Shown piece by piece: positions 35,201 through 50,200 of a stretch of DNA of 64,000 bases. The stretch is from Ramazzottius varieornatus (Eukaryota; Tardigrada; Eutardigrada; Parachela; Ramazzottiidae). Position 1 is the first letter of the stretch, and every line of letters starts with the position of its first letter. Position numbers and translations under genes: made by a program. The stretch spans positions 2,581,972 through 2,645,971 of the forward strand of contig BDGG01000005.1 of NCBI GenBank assembly GCA_001949185.1. Reading direction: 5' to 3'. The notes beneath the pieces are model-generated. The model saw only the letters and a program-made list of their open reading frames with translations, ran no database searches and was not told where the DNA came from.

Positions 35201-38200
35201 AATGGGTTAACAAACACTTGAAGAAGGTAAGGTACTTTTGTGAGTATCCCATTGAGAAATCGATGGACTTTGTGCGCGCCGGCCATCATTAAAATGTCGT
35301 CTGCTGTTTTCTTTGCTTTGCCGGCTCTTCTCTTTTGTTAAACATGTTAGAACTGGGTGTTTGAACTGTCTGTCCGTCGAGTACAATCCTGTCTACCTGA
35401 GAACAACAGGAAAACAACTGACGCGGAAGGGGAAAATTCAGCGAGATGGAAAACAGTTGTTTCATGATTTTTGATCTGTTTGTCGGTTTGGTATTTTGCA
35501 GCACTGGAGATTCATTCAGGTAAAGTTGAAGTGTGCGAAGTGGATTTGGATTTGATTAGTTTTCATTTCCTTATTTTCTCTTTTTTGCACGAAAAGAGGG
35601 TAGGTCGAAAGGCAGCGTTTAACCCTGTCTGTGACGGAGAAACCGGTTGGATGGTGGCCAATGTCCGTTTACATAACACCCTTGTAAATAATGTCTCGTG
35701 GGCGAATATTGGTTTTGTGCCTTGCAAGTTCACGAGGTGGAGCATGCTGAGTACGAAACGTTCTCGTATAGATTCAGATTCACTCACTTTGACGACACAC
35801 AAACTCCTTCCCCAGCATGTGCTTTCCAGTCAAGTTTACATTCGGTCTGCACATGTTACCCTGTTTGTCTACCCCCCAACCAGTCATAACACAAAATTGA
35901 AACCCTCCTGAATTCTTCAGCTGCATGTGTTTCTAGTAAACGAAAAGTCATGCGGAAGGAAACCGCAAGAAATCCCGTCAGAATGCATTGAAACTGTAAC
36001 TTCCTTGTTCGCTCCTCGCTTCTCTCGCATTGCATGACGCAATCTATCAATCGGGACTCGGCAAACCAACTCGAACAGATCGTTTCTCCAAGTGGCGCAC
36101 GCCTCTGGCCAATAACATCGAAAATGTGCGCGACTTGTGAAGACGATCTGGTCCAGTTGGTTTTGCCGAGCTCCCAATTGGTTGATATTACTTGGCTTGA
36201 TTGCTTGATTGCTTGATTGCTGGTGGGTGGTGTTGGCTTTCGTCCGGTTGATTGATTTGATGGATTGGTGGTTCTTGACTGAGTGCATGTTATCGCTGCT
36301 TGGCGGTTTTCACCTTTGTTTGCTTGCTTGTCTCTTCAAATCTGCCGCTTTTTGAAGTTCAGGGTCGTTTATGGTCGTTTACGATGAATGAAAACGTTTA
36401 GCTTTGATAATGCTTGTCTAATTCCAGGCCGGTCGCACTGTTCAGGATCTGTTTCAAGATCTGCAAGATGGCAGTAATCTACTGTCGTTGCTGGAAGTAC
36501 TCACCGGCGAACTACTGGTAAGTGTAAAGTGCATTGTACCAGAAGAAATAAGAGAAGGCGAAAAGATTAATGGCTGTGTCGTCTTCGAGGCGCGACCTGC
36601 TGAGTCGCCGATAGCGGAATACTAAAATGGAAATTATGGAACGGCCATAAAATTTTTATCGGTTGAAGTACTTGAGAAATCAGTGAAGAAATTTTATGGG
36701 ATCTCTTTGTAGGCCAGAGAACGAGGACGGATGCGCTTCCATAAAGTCCAAAACTGCAATGCGGCGTTGCAGTTTCTCAAATACCGAAAGGTTTGTGCTG
36801 ATGCATGAACCTGACTGGTTGGAAAGTGATGACTTGCGGACAATATCGTAGAAAAAAACGCAATCCCGACACGTGGAAAAATTGAAAACGTCAAGTTACA
36901 AAAAAAATTTAATTACCGACGACCATGATATTTTGTTTTACAGTCATGCTTTCACCGTGAAGTTTTACAGCATCAAAACGCTAGCTGATAGGTGGCTTAG
37001 ACGGCATCAAACTACCTTTCAGACGTAGCATCCATGCAGAAACAGATCGCGCTTTCGTGGTCTGACATTCAGTTTGCCTTGTGTTGTTGCAGATCAAAGT
37101 CGTGAATATACGACCTGAAGATATCGTCGACGGGAACCCAAAGCTAACGCTTGGATTAATATGGACCATAATTCTACATTTCCAGGTAAGTCACATGACA
37201 CTCAGTCCATAGGTCCGTGCAATTGGTCGAAGAACAAACAATGCTAGGGACGAGACTCACTGAAGTGGCGCACTTTGGGTTCCACGATAGGTGGCGCTTC
37301 AGGTGCTGGTTTTTTATCCGGAAGCACTTTTTTTGAACGATTAGCAAATACGGTCAAGCCGTTTGTTTGACAAAAAGACACACAATAGGCAAAACGAGTA
37401 AAGTATAGTTTTGTATGCTGGAATGAGTGACCTGTTTTGCTTCTTCCGCGAGATGAACCGCCTCATCGCACGTTCGATCGTTGTGGCCGCCCTCGCCTAA
37501 TTGTGCCTTCTTTGCATATGGTCGCCATGTCTTGAACGACACTTCGCACATCCTCGAGCCACCTCGGCCTACATATCGTCAAGCAGGTTGCGAGCTGTGG
37601 GTGGACGCCAAGTAACTTAGAACGGTGTTCTGATGAGTAAGCGAAGACTTCGAGTGGGTATATATACTCTTCTTGACTTGTTTTCGTCGTCGAGGCAGTG
37701 AATGAATGCTCAGGTTAAAGTGAGAAAGACCCCAGGATGATTGAGCGTTGCACCGGTGTTATCACGGTTATCAACTTTCGAGGAGGAGGCGTACAAATAT
37801 TCGTCGAAATGAAATGGGGGTGGCAAAACCCTTTTTTGGGGGTTCGGTTCACAAAAAGCGTGGACCGGCGAAACATGTGCGAACATTAGCAGCTTCCGGT
37901 TCTCTCAAAGAGCGACTAGTGCAAATTCGTCGCTTCCACTGCTGCTGGAAGATTCCAGAGCTGAATCAGATGGGAGTCTGTACCCATCTATTCTTGAATG
38001 GTGAGTCGAAACGACTTTGAGGAAGCAAACTTGAAATGTGAATTTGGATCGCGGATTTACGTTTGCCAGTTGGGACAGATGAATGTTGCGGAGCTCTGGC
38101 AGCGGAAGCAGGGGACTTACACTGAGCTACGCAACAGGTCGATGAGCGTCAGTGGGATTCGCAGTTGCGCGTGGCTGGGAGAGTTTTAGCTTGCGCTGAG

Positions 38201-41200
38201 AATGCTGCGGATTAGATGTGAAGCGCGGACGATGATGAGGTATGAGGTGTTGTCAACGGCTTCGGTACGAGATGTACCTGAGGCTTGACGTGACCGGACC
38301 GATGTAGCTTGAGCTGTCGTCTAGTGTACAAGTTCTTCAAGCGTCATTTGTTTGAATTGTAAAAGTGAAGCAGTCGACTTGAGAAGGAGATATGTTGTTC
38401 AGTGTAACAGCTACGAGCCATGATGGAAGGAAGTGAGTGGCCATCGGAGCGTAACGAATTATCGTTTTATGCCTTTGCACGCCGTCCATCGTCGTGCTGT
38501 CTCACCTGATGATCACTTGAGCAGCTTTTGGTCAAACGCCTTGTTTCTTCTGTAAAGTATTCATAACGGATTCTTTTGCTCGCGCTCTCGTGATCGACCA
38601 TTGCCGCCGCCATTGCTAAGTATGGCGCGCGAGTCGAGGTGGATGTGTAGAACCCGACTTACTGGACAGTTCGTTCGATACGCTCTCTTCACAGTTATGA
38701 AACAGTGTCCGAAATGGCTCATTTGCATTCCCCAACATTTGATTTGTTGATTGGGGCTATTATCCTGTTTTCTCGGGGATATTGAAACTGCTGTTGCTTA
38801 TTTTTCGAATATCTGTTGAACGGAATATTAGTCGGAATATTCATATGAAAATTTGGAGATAGTTCGAAGGAAGAATACGATGTACCGGTTCATTCGTGAG
38901 AGGAAAGGAAAGGCTGATGATAATCCGTACGCGAATACGGGGAGACTTTTCGTACAAGGAAACTCAGGCACGACTTCGGATTTCCTTTCGAATTCGCCCT
39001 CTTCCTCGTCGTTCTCAGCTTTGAACTCGCCTTATTCAACCGATGGTTCGCGAAGGACAAGTTCGGGTTTCGACTCTGGGACTACCGAGTCGCGGGTGGA
39101 GGAACGGCACAAAAGCATTGTGACCATCTCTTTCGATGAATTTGACCCGAAAAGCAATGCGCGAATTCAGGACGAGACGAGCGATGCCGTGACGCGGATC
39201 TTCGTCAACGAGTCGCCGGGCTTCAAAGCGGCGAGCAGGTATAGCCAGTCGATGAAAGACCTTCGCCACCGCGAAGATGAACGAGAGCGAGCAAGAGTAC
39301 TCGAATCGGAAGTCAGCGATGTCGAAGCGGAAGAAGGAAAGAAGAAGTCGAAGCATAAGCTGGTCAAGCGCAGAAGGAATATCACCGAAGAAGAAACTGT
39401 GACGGTGTGCAGACGCATTCGACGAGTCAAAAGTGGCAGAGCGTTTGGTGAGGAACAGGAAGTTCCTCAGGGAAGCAGACTTTCTTTCCATTCCGAGGTA
39501 ACGCCTGTAAGGCACGGCTCAGGGCACGGCCTGGTATGGGAGGTCGTGATCAAGGCCGTGCCGTTAATCTTGTTAGCTTGCCTTTTTCTTCTACGGTTGT
39601 GGCACGGCCCTGTTTGGTTAGAATGGCTGTGTGGCGGTCAGGGCCGTGCCGTCTGTCAGACAGATGCTAGATCGGTTCATGAAACCTCATTAATTATCCG
39701 TGCTCTTCCACTTCGAGCGCAGTTCAAGGCTAAGCTTGTGATGCTTCTTTTGCTGAGCAAGTATTATGCAACGGCGCAGTTCTATTCTGAGACCTTCGCT
39801 CAGCCGGAAGTATTTAGGTTAATTGACAGCCTGCTGCTCAAGTGTCTAGGGGCGGCGCTGAGTTGGTCCTTTCAAGTTGGTGGGTTTATTTGATTTACGG
39901 GTTAATTTACCACGGTGATTCGATGTGACAAGTCATGCTGTCCTGCAGCGGCGGTCGCCAATGACCAACAATGGTCATTCAGACGAAGATATTCGAACGT
40001 CTGAGAAGTTATTAGTCACGGTCTGACGAGGAGGTAAATAATAATTTCCGTAACACCAGCAATGAAAAACCGCGTAATAGCGACAAACTATTTCTGTTTT
40101 TGAAGGCCTGAACATAATGGTAAATCTTATTCGTGAGATAGACTTTGTCTTGACAAAGGGAAGCTCGGCACAAAAACTCTACAAGACGGCTCTTCAACTG
40201 GCGCACGCTGTCCGCTAATGACACCGCAAACGTGCGCCACTTGAACGGGTTGCCACGAGCGCCGCTGAACAGAAGTGTTTTCCAGAGTGGCGCATGTTTT
40301 CGGTATTATCGGCTGAAGCGTGCACCACTTGGAAAACCGATCGTGTCGAATCTCAAATGGATTCTTCAATCCAGGCTTCAAAATCAAATAGTGTAAAATA
40401 GTCTGGCGATAAATGGAACGTGATGAAATCTATATTGGTTAAGAGCAGATAACGATTTGCGCGGCGGGCAAATATGCGTTACGCGAAGCGATAGATTTAA
40501 TTCAAACAAACCTGTTGATTACCTGGGGATACCAAACACGTTGTTGTCCGTTCTTCGACCAGAGAGATGCTGATGTTGAAACTGACCACTGTTTGACTGT
40601 TTCCAGGTTTCGATCGGCATTCCAGGTGGCTCCTCCGAAAGCGAGCAGCAGTTCGCCGAAGTTAACGCTCGCGAAGCCAGAAATGCCTTGCTGGTGTGGG
40701 TTCGGGATATCGTCAAGGGATACCCGGGTGTCCACGCAAAAGACTTCTCGCGAAGCTGGCGAGATGGTCTGGCCTTTAACGCGCTGTTACACCGATACCG
40801 GTACGAAGACTTCCTCATTACGATAAAACAGTGCAGATGTGAGTATTAATTTGTATTGTTTGCGTTCAATAGACCGAATATGATTGATTTCCGCGCTGCC
40901 AAACAACGAAGCAATCGTGAGAACCTGGAAATTGCCTTCGGTATTGCCGAGAGGGAGTTTGCCGTGACGCGGCTGTTGGATGCCGAAGGTATGTTGGAAT
41001 ATTGAATACTGTCGAGGCACCCTGTTGGGTGTATTCTGGGATATTGGGCTGTAAAACTGTAAAACCGTCTGTACGACTTTGGACTGTCAGGAGTGATTAA
41101 AACCGATGCTTGGTTTGTGCACAGATGTTGACACACCGGAACCGGACGACAAATCAGTCATCACCTATGTGTCCTCCCTCTATGACGCACTTAGCGTCAG

Positions 41201-44200
41201 CACACCTCAACTAGAAACGGTAAACGCAACCAGGAACACAACCACCAGGCATATGATCAGAATAATTTGAAAAATGTAAAAGAAATATATGTGGGCGCTC
41301 GGCGAAAAAACTAGACAAATTGGTTTCCAATTGGAGCACGCTTTGGAGTTGCTTCAGCCACATCCTGTTAGCCACAGTGAGCCACTAACACTTATAACGT
41401 GCGCCACTCGGGGGAAACGATCTTAATACATATTAATTGTTCTTCCAACTGGCGCACTTTCTCTGCGTTACTGGCGGCCATTGTGCGCCACTTGAAAACG
41501 ATTTTGTCGAGTTTGGGTTGCCGAGGTTTAGAATGAAGCTGGGCGGTGTGTTTCGGGTTTTCTCGTAGTACTCTCACTTCAGCATTCTCTTGACCGGTAT
41601 TCTTCTTTGCAGTTGAGGGAAGAACGGCTGAACACGTACGTCGATCAAGCTTCGGCGTTGCACACATGGATGACGACGGTGATTAGCCGGCTTCACGGAA
41701 GATACGAGTCGCCTAGTCCTCGTGATACTCAGGTAGACCTCCCTGTTACAAGAAGGCTGGTGCCTTCTGCTCTGCTTTCTCTTTCCAGATCAGCTGTTAT
41801 TTTTGGAGCGTGCGGCTGTTTTGTATACCATGCAAAAAATATAACTGACATTGGTTTTTGCAACGCTGCGTATTTTTTGCAGTCGCTTCTTGCCGAATGC
41901 GCAGTCTACAGAACGGACGAGCTTCCTCGCAAACTTGATCTGAAGAATGTCCTCAGTGAACTGTTCCACGAGCTCGAGGTAGGTTTTCCGATATGGACAC
42001 ATTTAGTGTGGAAAATGTGAGGGAATTGATTGTTTGTCGAGTAGAATTTGTACATAAACGTGCCAAGTGTCCCTGTCAAAGAGGATATCCAGCCAGCGAC
42101 GCTGGATAAGCTCTGGAAGATGTTGGTCGCCGCGATCGATCACCGTGAGGAAAAGCTGCGAGATGACCTGAGACGGTGTGAGAAGCTGCGGCCTTTGGCT
42201 GAGAAGACGCAGCGAAGCGTCGAGCAAATTAATCTCGGACTGAAGAGTCTACGAGAGCAAATGAAACAGGTAAGAACGAAACGTCTTTCAGTTTTGTTTC
42301 TCCCTTTTGTCATGAGTCAACTGGTGGTTTTTTCTTATAGGACGAGCAGCGGATTCGTTCGCTAAAGAATCCCTACGAAGCCAAGAAAATCTGTGATACG
42401 TATGATCGTGGCCTTAGAGAAATTGACATTACCATTCGCTCAACGCTGAACGACGCGATGACACTTCGCCAACAGAGATATTACGACTGCGAGACTATTT
42501 ATCGCAGGTACGAAAAATTTTTCTTTTTGCTTTTGCTCGATGTGAAATATTATATTATTTCTAATTCGATTGGGTTAATTGGGTCTGACCATCATTTTTG
42601 TCCTTGCAGTGTCCTGGAAGTGGAAAAGCGTTACGTGTCCATTCGGACACTGTACCAAGAAGGAATCATTGCTCAGGTTGCCGGGAAGACTTTCACCGCA
42701 GAAGAAAAGCTGATCACCAAGCGCACAGAACGAATCTCATCCACACGGCTAGTGGATCACCAAGAGCTGACCGAAGATGCCTCCTACAGCGACGACACGG
42801 TCTCGTCACATAGCACCGATGGCTCCTTCTACTTCTCACCACCGGTCTCCACCCTCAAGAACCCCCCAGAAAACCTCGTCGTCCAAATTTCTTCCTACAA
42901 AGACCGCGAGGTAAGCACTGACGTTCGAGACGCGCCACTTAATACGAGCCGGTTGACCCATCGGAACTCGCGCACGTAATGTGATGAAGGCTCTTCAGAC
43001 CGCGTCGCTTGACACGAGGTTTTGAACACGTTCAACTCGCGCACTTGATACGTAGAAACCCATGTAAACTGCGTCACTTTGAACACGCTGTAATTCTACC
43101 GTTTGTGTTTCGCAGAATGGACATCCGAAGGATAGATCAACAGATAGACGATCGGGTAGTTCCCTTGTTCATACAACAACCAACTGGATTCCTGAGTCCG
43201 ATCGCAACGGCGATGCCGCCGACAAGAAGCGTTCCAGAAGCCTTCTCACGTACGAACTGGGCAACGAAAGCACCTCTCGCATCGCTCCACATTCCGATGG
43301 CTCAGAATCCAAGTCTGACAAATCCACTCCAGACAAACGAATAGTCCCTGGTCGGTACTACTTCGGGGCCTCTCCAAGCGGGGACCACTTGACGGAAGAG
43401 GATTCAGTCAAAGGTCGTCGCGGATCCGAGGCTGACGCTGTGAGGAAGGTTGACGCCGCGATGTCGATTGGCGTGGGCCAGAAGGCGAACGGTACTCCTT
43501 CCTCAAACGGAGTAGCTAGTCCGACGGCCCAGAGTCAGGAAAGTAGCAGAAGGTCCAGTTTGGACGTTGAGGCCGCCCAACGGAAAGCTCGCGCCGATTC
43601 TCTCAAACGTATGGGTCCTCCCTTTAGTCTCGATTAGGCATGCGATACTGTCTTTACGTTCGCTCTACAATGTGTGTTATGTTATAGAGAAAGCAAGTCA
43701 AGTGATGGTTCAACTGGACACCTTCAACCAGGGACTGGTGGCTCTCGAGAACAAGTGCACGGAACTGAATCAGTGGATTTCCAGCTCGCAGAGGGCGCTG
43801 CATAATGGCTCGGTGGATTTCTCCAGAATCTTGTCCATTCAACAAGCCCAACAGGAACAGAACGAACTGCACAAAGGGGTTAGTTTAACCTGTTTGTTTT
43901 CCATCGAAAATGAGTGTTTGAGGTTTGGCTCTTGTAGATTTTGGCGAGGGCGGGCGAGGTGAAGGCGCTGCAGAAGGACATTGAAGAAGCCAAGAACAAC
44001 TCGAAAGGCTTGACTTCCTTGCTGAACGAGTACCGAGCTTACATGGAAGGTGCGCCTCCGCCCATCTACGCCAAGTCCAACGAACTGAACATTCTCATCA
44101 ACCAGACCTCCACCAACTACGACAAACTCTGCTCGGACGCCAGTGCGTCGCAGCAGAACCTCCAGTGCCTGACGGATCTTCTGTTAGCCTTCCAAGCTCA

Positions 44201-47200
44201 CTTGGACGAAGCAACCACGTGGATCAGCAACCACGAACGCCAGGTAAAAATTCATAAGCCAAGAAGCTAACCCTGATTCTCTTCCAGAAACAAGCGAAAA
44301 AGTCTGATGAGATATAAATCACAGCTCGACGAACAAACTCTACCAGATCGTTTTCCTCAGTGGAGCACGTTGTAAGGGTTTTTGGCCGACAGGGTGCGCC
44401 ACTTGGGCAAATGATCAGATAGAGTTTGTTTGCGAAGCTCCCAAGTTTATCAAGAATATTTTATTTTGAGAAATATGACTTGTTTATCTTCTTCCAGGTT
44501 TTCGAAGCAGAGACGTTACCGAAGGATAAAGCCGGTATCGAGCTGGCCAAGCATCGCTTCCAAGAGCTGTCTCGCCAGACAGGTGAGTTCCAGAACCAGA
44601 TGGACAGACTGGCGGCCATCGGAAACGACATTCAGATGCGAACAGGGAACAAGGCGGACCATGTCAAGGCAGATGGCGAACAAGTACAAGCGCGATGGAT
44701 CAAACTAAAGGACGCTTGCCACGATCGCATGCGGTCTTTGGACAGTGTTTCGTTCTTTCTGCATTCCTGCGAACAGATCCTGACTTACCTCGTCCAGAAA
44801 CAGAAGATGATTTCGGTGCTCGGACCGATATCCTATGATGCTGCTTTACTCGAACACCAAAAGCAACAAGTACGTAAATGGACCGTAGAAAAATGTTTAA
44901 GAGATTGAGATCAAGAAATCGATGTCGTAAAAAGTTTGGACACTTGATCCGGGAAAAAACTAAACGTCGGTGAATGAAATGAATATAATCGTTTTTTTCA
45001 GTGGCGCAGTCAAACAGTCGATAACCGTTAAAAGGTGCGCCACTTTGGGAAAGCGTTGGTTTATAGTTCGATACCGACGTCCCAGATGTAAGAAGGACTA
45101 AATAAGGAAATTTTTATTCCGTTTCCACGTTGTGTCCCCAGGGTTTGTTTTAATCGATCCATTGGCCGACACTTTGGTTTCTTCTTGCAGGTGAATGTCT
45201 TGCTGGAAGAGCTTCGCGCCCAGCGTCCGCAGATTACCAAGCTTCACGATGAGTCAGGCCATCTTCTCAGTCAGACGAAAGAGTCAGAGCGAGATAGCCT
45301 GATCGCCAAGCTGAACGCTGTGGAAGATCTGTGGACTGAGTTGGTTCATCAACTGGAAGGTCGACATCGACAGATCGAGAATGTGGCGTTCGCTTCGCAG
45401 ATCTTCGTTGAGGCCTTCCAAGTCTTGGAGGCTTGGTTGGGTAAGATCACATCGTCGTACGAGCGTTTCGTTCATGACAACGACGGGTCCGGTTCAGAGA
45501 GACAGCTGAAGGAACTGAGTGATATCGAGAACGAACTTCATGCACAGGTAAACTAAACAGAATATAATATATTGAAGAAATTAGTGTTGAACGTTGACGG
45601 TAAGTATGAAATATTCCAGGTGTATTTGGTGGGCAATACGGAGAATGCGGCAGCGACGCTCTATGAAGTCCTGGCGAACGATGTTACCGCGAGTGAGATC
45701 AACTCAAAGGTGGAGTACGCCAAGAAGCAGTATGGTGATCTGAAGAAGAGGAATGAAAGCTTGAAGAATAGCCTGGAGAACAATGTCAAACAGGTAACGC
45801 ATAATCCACCGTAGAAAAAAGCCATGACGAAACATTTACGTTTTCCGAAAGATCGGTCAGTATTACGGTCAGTATTACGGAAAGATCAGTATTACGGTCA
45901 GTATTACGGAAAGATCGGTCAGTATTACGGTTTCTCGAGCAACTCATTCTACGTTGTGATAAAGTTCGCCATATTTGGTAATTTTTAGGGTAAGGAGTTT
46001 GATCTACAATGTGAAGACATGCAAAAATGGATTTCTTCAGTCAACGTCCGAATTCGCCCTGATGTAAAAATCTCCGCTCTGCCTGACGTCCTGGACCACC
46101 AGTTACAAGCTTTCGAGGACGTGCGATCAGAGATTTTCCAAAAAGAGCCAGCTTTGAGGTCCCTCGTTGGCCATGGAAAAGAACTCTCAAGCAAAGCTCC
46201 AAGCTACCTGTCTTCGTCCATCCAAGCCCGCCTCGAAGCCGTCCAGGATGGCTGGCAAGACATCAGCAAGCGCGCTGCTGACCGAAACACCCTGCTGCAG
46301 AACTCTAAAGAACAAGTCAAGAGATACCAAGCGGCGGCCAGAGTCTTCCTGCCGTGGCTGGTGAAGGCGGAAGTGGTCGCCCGAGGCTTCACACCCGTCA
46401 GCTTCCGAAAGGTACGCGGAAGAATTTAATGGCAAAACAATATTTTTTTCCAAGTGACGAACGCAGGATAATGCAACGAGGTCGTTTTTCCAAGTGGCGC
46501 GGGCGTTCAGCCAGTAACAATGAAGACATGCGCCACTTGGGCGAACTCGACAATCTTTTTCCAGGGTGGACAATATTTTTTTCCAAGTGGCGCACGTTTT
46601 TAGCGTTATTGGTGGAAGCGTGCACCGTCTGAGAAAATGACTGGGACTTGGCTTGCAGAGCTTTCATAACGAAAATTAAAATTTGGATATTTTCGTAGGA
46701 GGAGAATGCGAAGCAGCTGGCCGAAGTTCGGGATCTACGTCAAGAAATCAATGCTCACAGTTCGGACTACGATGTCTTCCATACACAAGGCAATGCTCTA
46801 CTGGAAGTTTGTACCGCTGACATCGATGGTGTCAAGACCGGTCTGGCACATGCCGAACAGAAATGGGAAGAGATCGGCGAGGTCAGCGTCAAGCGTACGA
46901 GATCACTGGAAGACGTCAGTCATCGGCTGACCGAATACGACGACGCAATGGATACCCTTCAGGTAAAATAATCTCGTTTGATGCATACCCGCAGTGAATA
47001 GGCGTGTTGATTTTAAATTATGCTTGTAGGATGGGTTGGCGAAGTCGGAGAAGAAGCTAAAAGAAGCTGACGAGGCCGAGGCTGATCAGCGCGCGATGGA
47101 CAAGCTAACTACCCTGCAGGACGAAGTGGAAAGCATGAAGCGGCAGATCGACCTGGTGGAAGATCTCGGTCACGGTCTGCTGGCTGACGCTGGTCAAAGT

Positions 47201-50200
47201 GACGTTAGCCACATCGAGGCCGACCTCGCGTCCGTGCGAAACCGATACGATAGCTTGGAAAGCAAAATCGGCGAATCTTTGACTTTCCTCGAAGGTACGT
47301 TCGTTCTGGGCACCAGCAAACGAGACGTACAAAATCGTTATTCTAAGTGACTCACGCATTCAGCTAACAACACTGAAAACGTACGCCACTTGGACAAGCT
47401 CGACATGGATGTGTTTCCAAGTAGCGCACGCTTCCAGCCAGTACTACGGGGCGTGCGCCACTTGAGCCATCGATTTTGTGCCCTTCGTGTCCCGAGCGCC
47501 CACACGTTCTTTCATCCAAGTATCGAGACCTTTCTGGTGGTTTCAGGTGCGACGGTAGCTGTTTCCCGTTTCGTCGAGTACCTCAAGCAGACTGAGAATG
47601 TCGTTAGCGAGCTGGAAGACGAGCTAGAGAACATGGCGCCCGAAGGTAAGGACGTTGAAACGATCTTCGCTCAAATCGACGAGGTGGGCCATTTCAAGAA
47701 GAAGATTGAGGCCACCGTCGATGAAGTCCAAGACGCAGATTCAGCCCTGAACGACCTAGTCGAGAACCAGTACGCACCGAAACCCGACCAGTGGAAAGAA
47801 CAGATCGAGAACATGTTCCATCAGCTGGACGACCTCATGACAAGGGCCGACCACCGCGCCGCCGACTTGGACATCGCTAGAGAGAAGCTGGAAGACTTTC
47901 AAAGTACGCTGGCTAGTGTCATCCAGTCGCTGTCGGACGTCAGTGGCGAAGATGGCGTGAAGGACATGTCGTTGGATGGGAAAGGAAATCATATCCATGA
48001 GCAGGTGAGCAAGTTCAGGAAATTGGCTGCTGGGGTGGTTTTACTAACGTGGTTGCGTTGTAGTTCTTCCAGCGGTTGGACGGCATGTTGGCCGCTCTCA
48101 ACAGCACCGCCGACAAGCTGGCTAACTGCGAGCCCATCTCGGCCATCCCGATGAAGATCCAGAAACAGATGGCAGAGAACACGAAGTTGATTGAGGACCT
48201 GAGTAAGCGTTCGCATGCCTACGAGGCAGCCAAGCGTGCGGCCAATGACCTGGGCAAGCTGGCCACGACGCCGGATGACCAACAGGCCATGGAAGGTATC
48301 CAGAACCAACTGGCCAACTTGGACGATATGTGGATCACCATACTGAAAGACGCTGAAGACCGTGGAAGATCACTGGAGAACACGCACAGGGTGGCCGAAA
48401 GGTTCTGGGAAGACTTGAAAGACTTGACGGAGACCATCAAGGAGTTCGAGTCGGTGCTCCTTAACCAAGAACCACCTGCAATCGAAGAAAAGGTACAGTC
48501 TCCCCTCGACATATTTCCAGTACATCAAGCTTCAAATATTGAAGCATTTTTGAGAGCTCGGCAATCACATTCATCAAGATTTTCTCAAGTGGCGCATGCT
48601 TTCAGTGTTATTTGGCTGAAACGTGCGCCACTTCGGAAAGCAAACTCCGGAAGACCGTTTTTTCCTGGTGGCGCATCCTGTCGGCCATTAACAGTGTGAT
48701 CGTGCGCCACTTGGGAGAGAATCTTGGGCAAGCTGTTCGTCGAGCTTCCATAGTTGATGTTATTTTTCAAGATTTATTTTCCAGGTGATCAAGTCGCAAC
48801 AAGATACGTTGCAAGAGCTGAAAGAAGAACTCCATACATCCGTCGAGCCAGGTTACGCCCAGGTGGTGAACACCGGCCAAGAGCTGATCGGCTTCGTCGG
48901 CGAACCCGACAAGCCGGAAGTGAAGAAGTCCATCGAGGAACTGGACCATGCCTGGGGGAACATCACGCAGCTCTTTCTTCAGCGTGACACTGACCTGGTC
49001 GACGCTATGGAAAAGTCCATGGCTTTCCATCAGCTCCTCCAGTCCCTCATGGAATTTCTCGAGAAGGCCGAGGATGACTTCTCCAAGATGGGCAGTATCG
49101 GAGCGGAAACGGACACGGTGAAGGCTCAGATGGAGCAGCTTAAAGAATTCCGCGCGCAGGTAAAACTGATTCGTCCCCGAAGAAGCCTCGAATTTTGGAA
49201 TGTGGCAAAAAATCTTTCTAAAATGTCTTTCCGAAGAGTGTTTGAATTACCTTCGATTATCTTCCCAATATTTCTAAATCATTTCTGAATATTTTAGATG
49301 GAGCCTCATACGGTAGATGTGGAGTCTCTCATGGCGCAAGCCGATGAGCTTGTCATGAGGACTTCGGAAGAGCAAGCGGCTATCGTGAATGTCCCGGTGG
49401 ACGAGATCAAGCAGAGATGGGACATGCTGTGTGAAGACATGAATGAGCGGCAGTACGAACTGGAGAACCAGCTGGTGCAGCTGGGACAGTTCCGACACGC
49501 TCTGAATGAACTGGTCGCCTGGATCGTCGAGAAAGACAGCGGGCTGGACTCGTGGACCATCCCGTTCGGTGACTCGAAGATCATCGAACTGGAAATGGCC
49601 AAACACAAAGTAAGCCAAAAACACCGGAAAGAAAATCAAATAATAAGAAACAATAATTTGTTTTCAGGTCTTGCTCAACGATCTCTTTGCGAACCAGAAC
49701 AGTATCGACATCTTAAACGAAGCCGGCCAAAGAATAATCGAAGGCAGCGAAGGCGGTGAAGACGCCAAACAGACCGAGCTCTTGGTCGACGACATGAACC
49801 AGAAGTGGCAAGAGCTTCTTCAGAAGGCCGATCTCAAGCAGTCCCTCCTCGAAGAACGACTGCGCGAAGCCGAAAACTTCCAGGACGAGATCATGGACAA
49901 GCTGAACTGGCTGACCGAAAAGGACCAGCACCTCATCGCGTCGAGACCCGTCGGCGGACTGCCACAGAGCGCCAAGGACCAACTGGCCCACTTCATGGAG
50001 CTCTTCAACGAGATGGAAGCCAGCAAGCCCCAGATCGACAATATCCTCAAAAGAGGGAGCGAGTATCTGGAGAGTGCTCCGGAAAACACATCGGTCAGCT
50101 TGGACCACAACCTGAAGACGCTGAAACATCGATGGGACGCCGCCATCACCAAAGCAAACGATCGCAAGGTAAGCTGGTGATGGTTTACAGGTACCTGCAT

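Larger units (their letters stand above)
37186..40606 (+). other. Spectraplakin intron 5 (between CH1 and CH2)
   Basis: A 3.4 kb intron containing the candidate alternative first exon (38880-39497), an inverted repeat rich in GGCACGGCC (39511-39657) and a double hairpin element (40161-40355). A degenerate AGTGGCGC stretch also lies near 37262-37305. Confidence 0.6.

Noticed and set aside
42920-43110. Weak hairpin-core-like stretches (GCGCCACTT, CTCGCGCACTTG) in spectraplakin intron 13
   Set aside because: Halves are not paired in order and the identity is too low to count as a copy; it may be a decayed relic.
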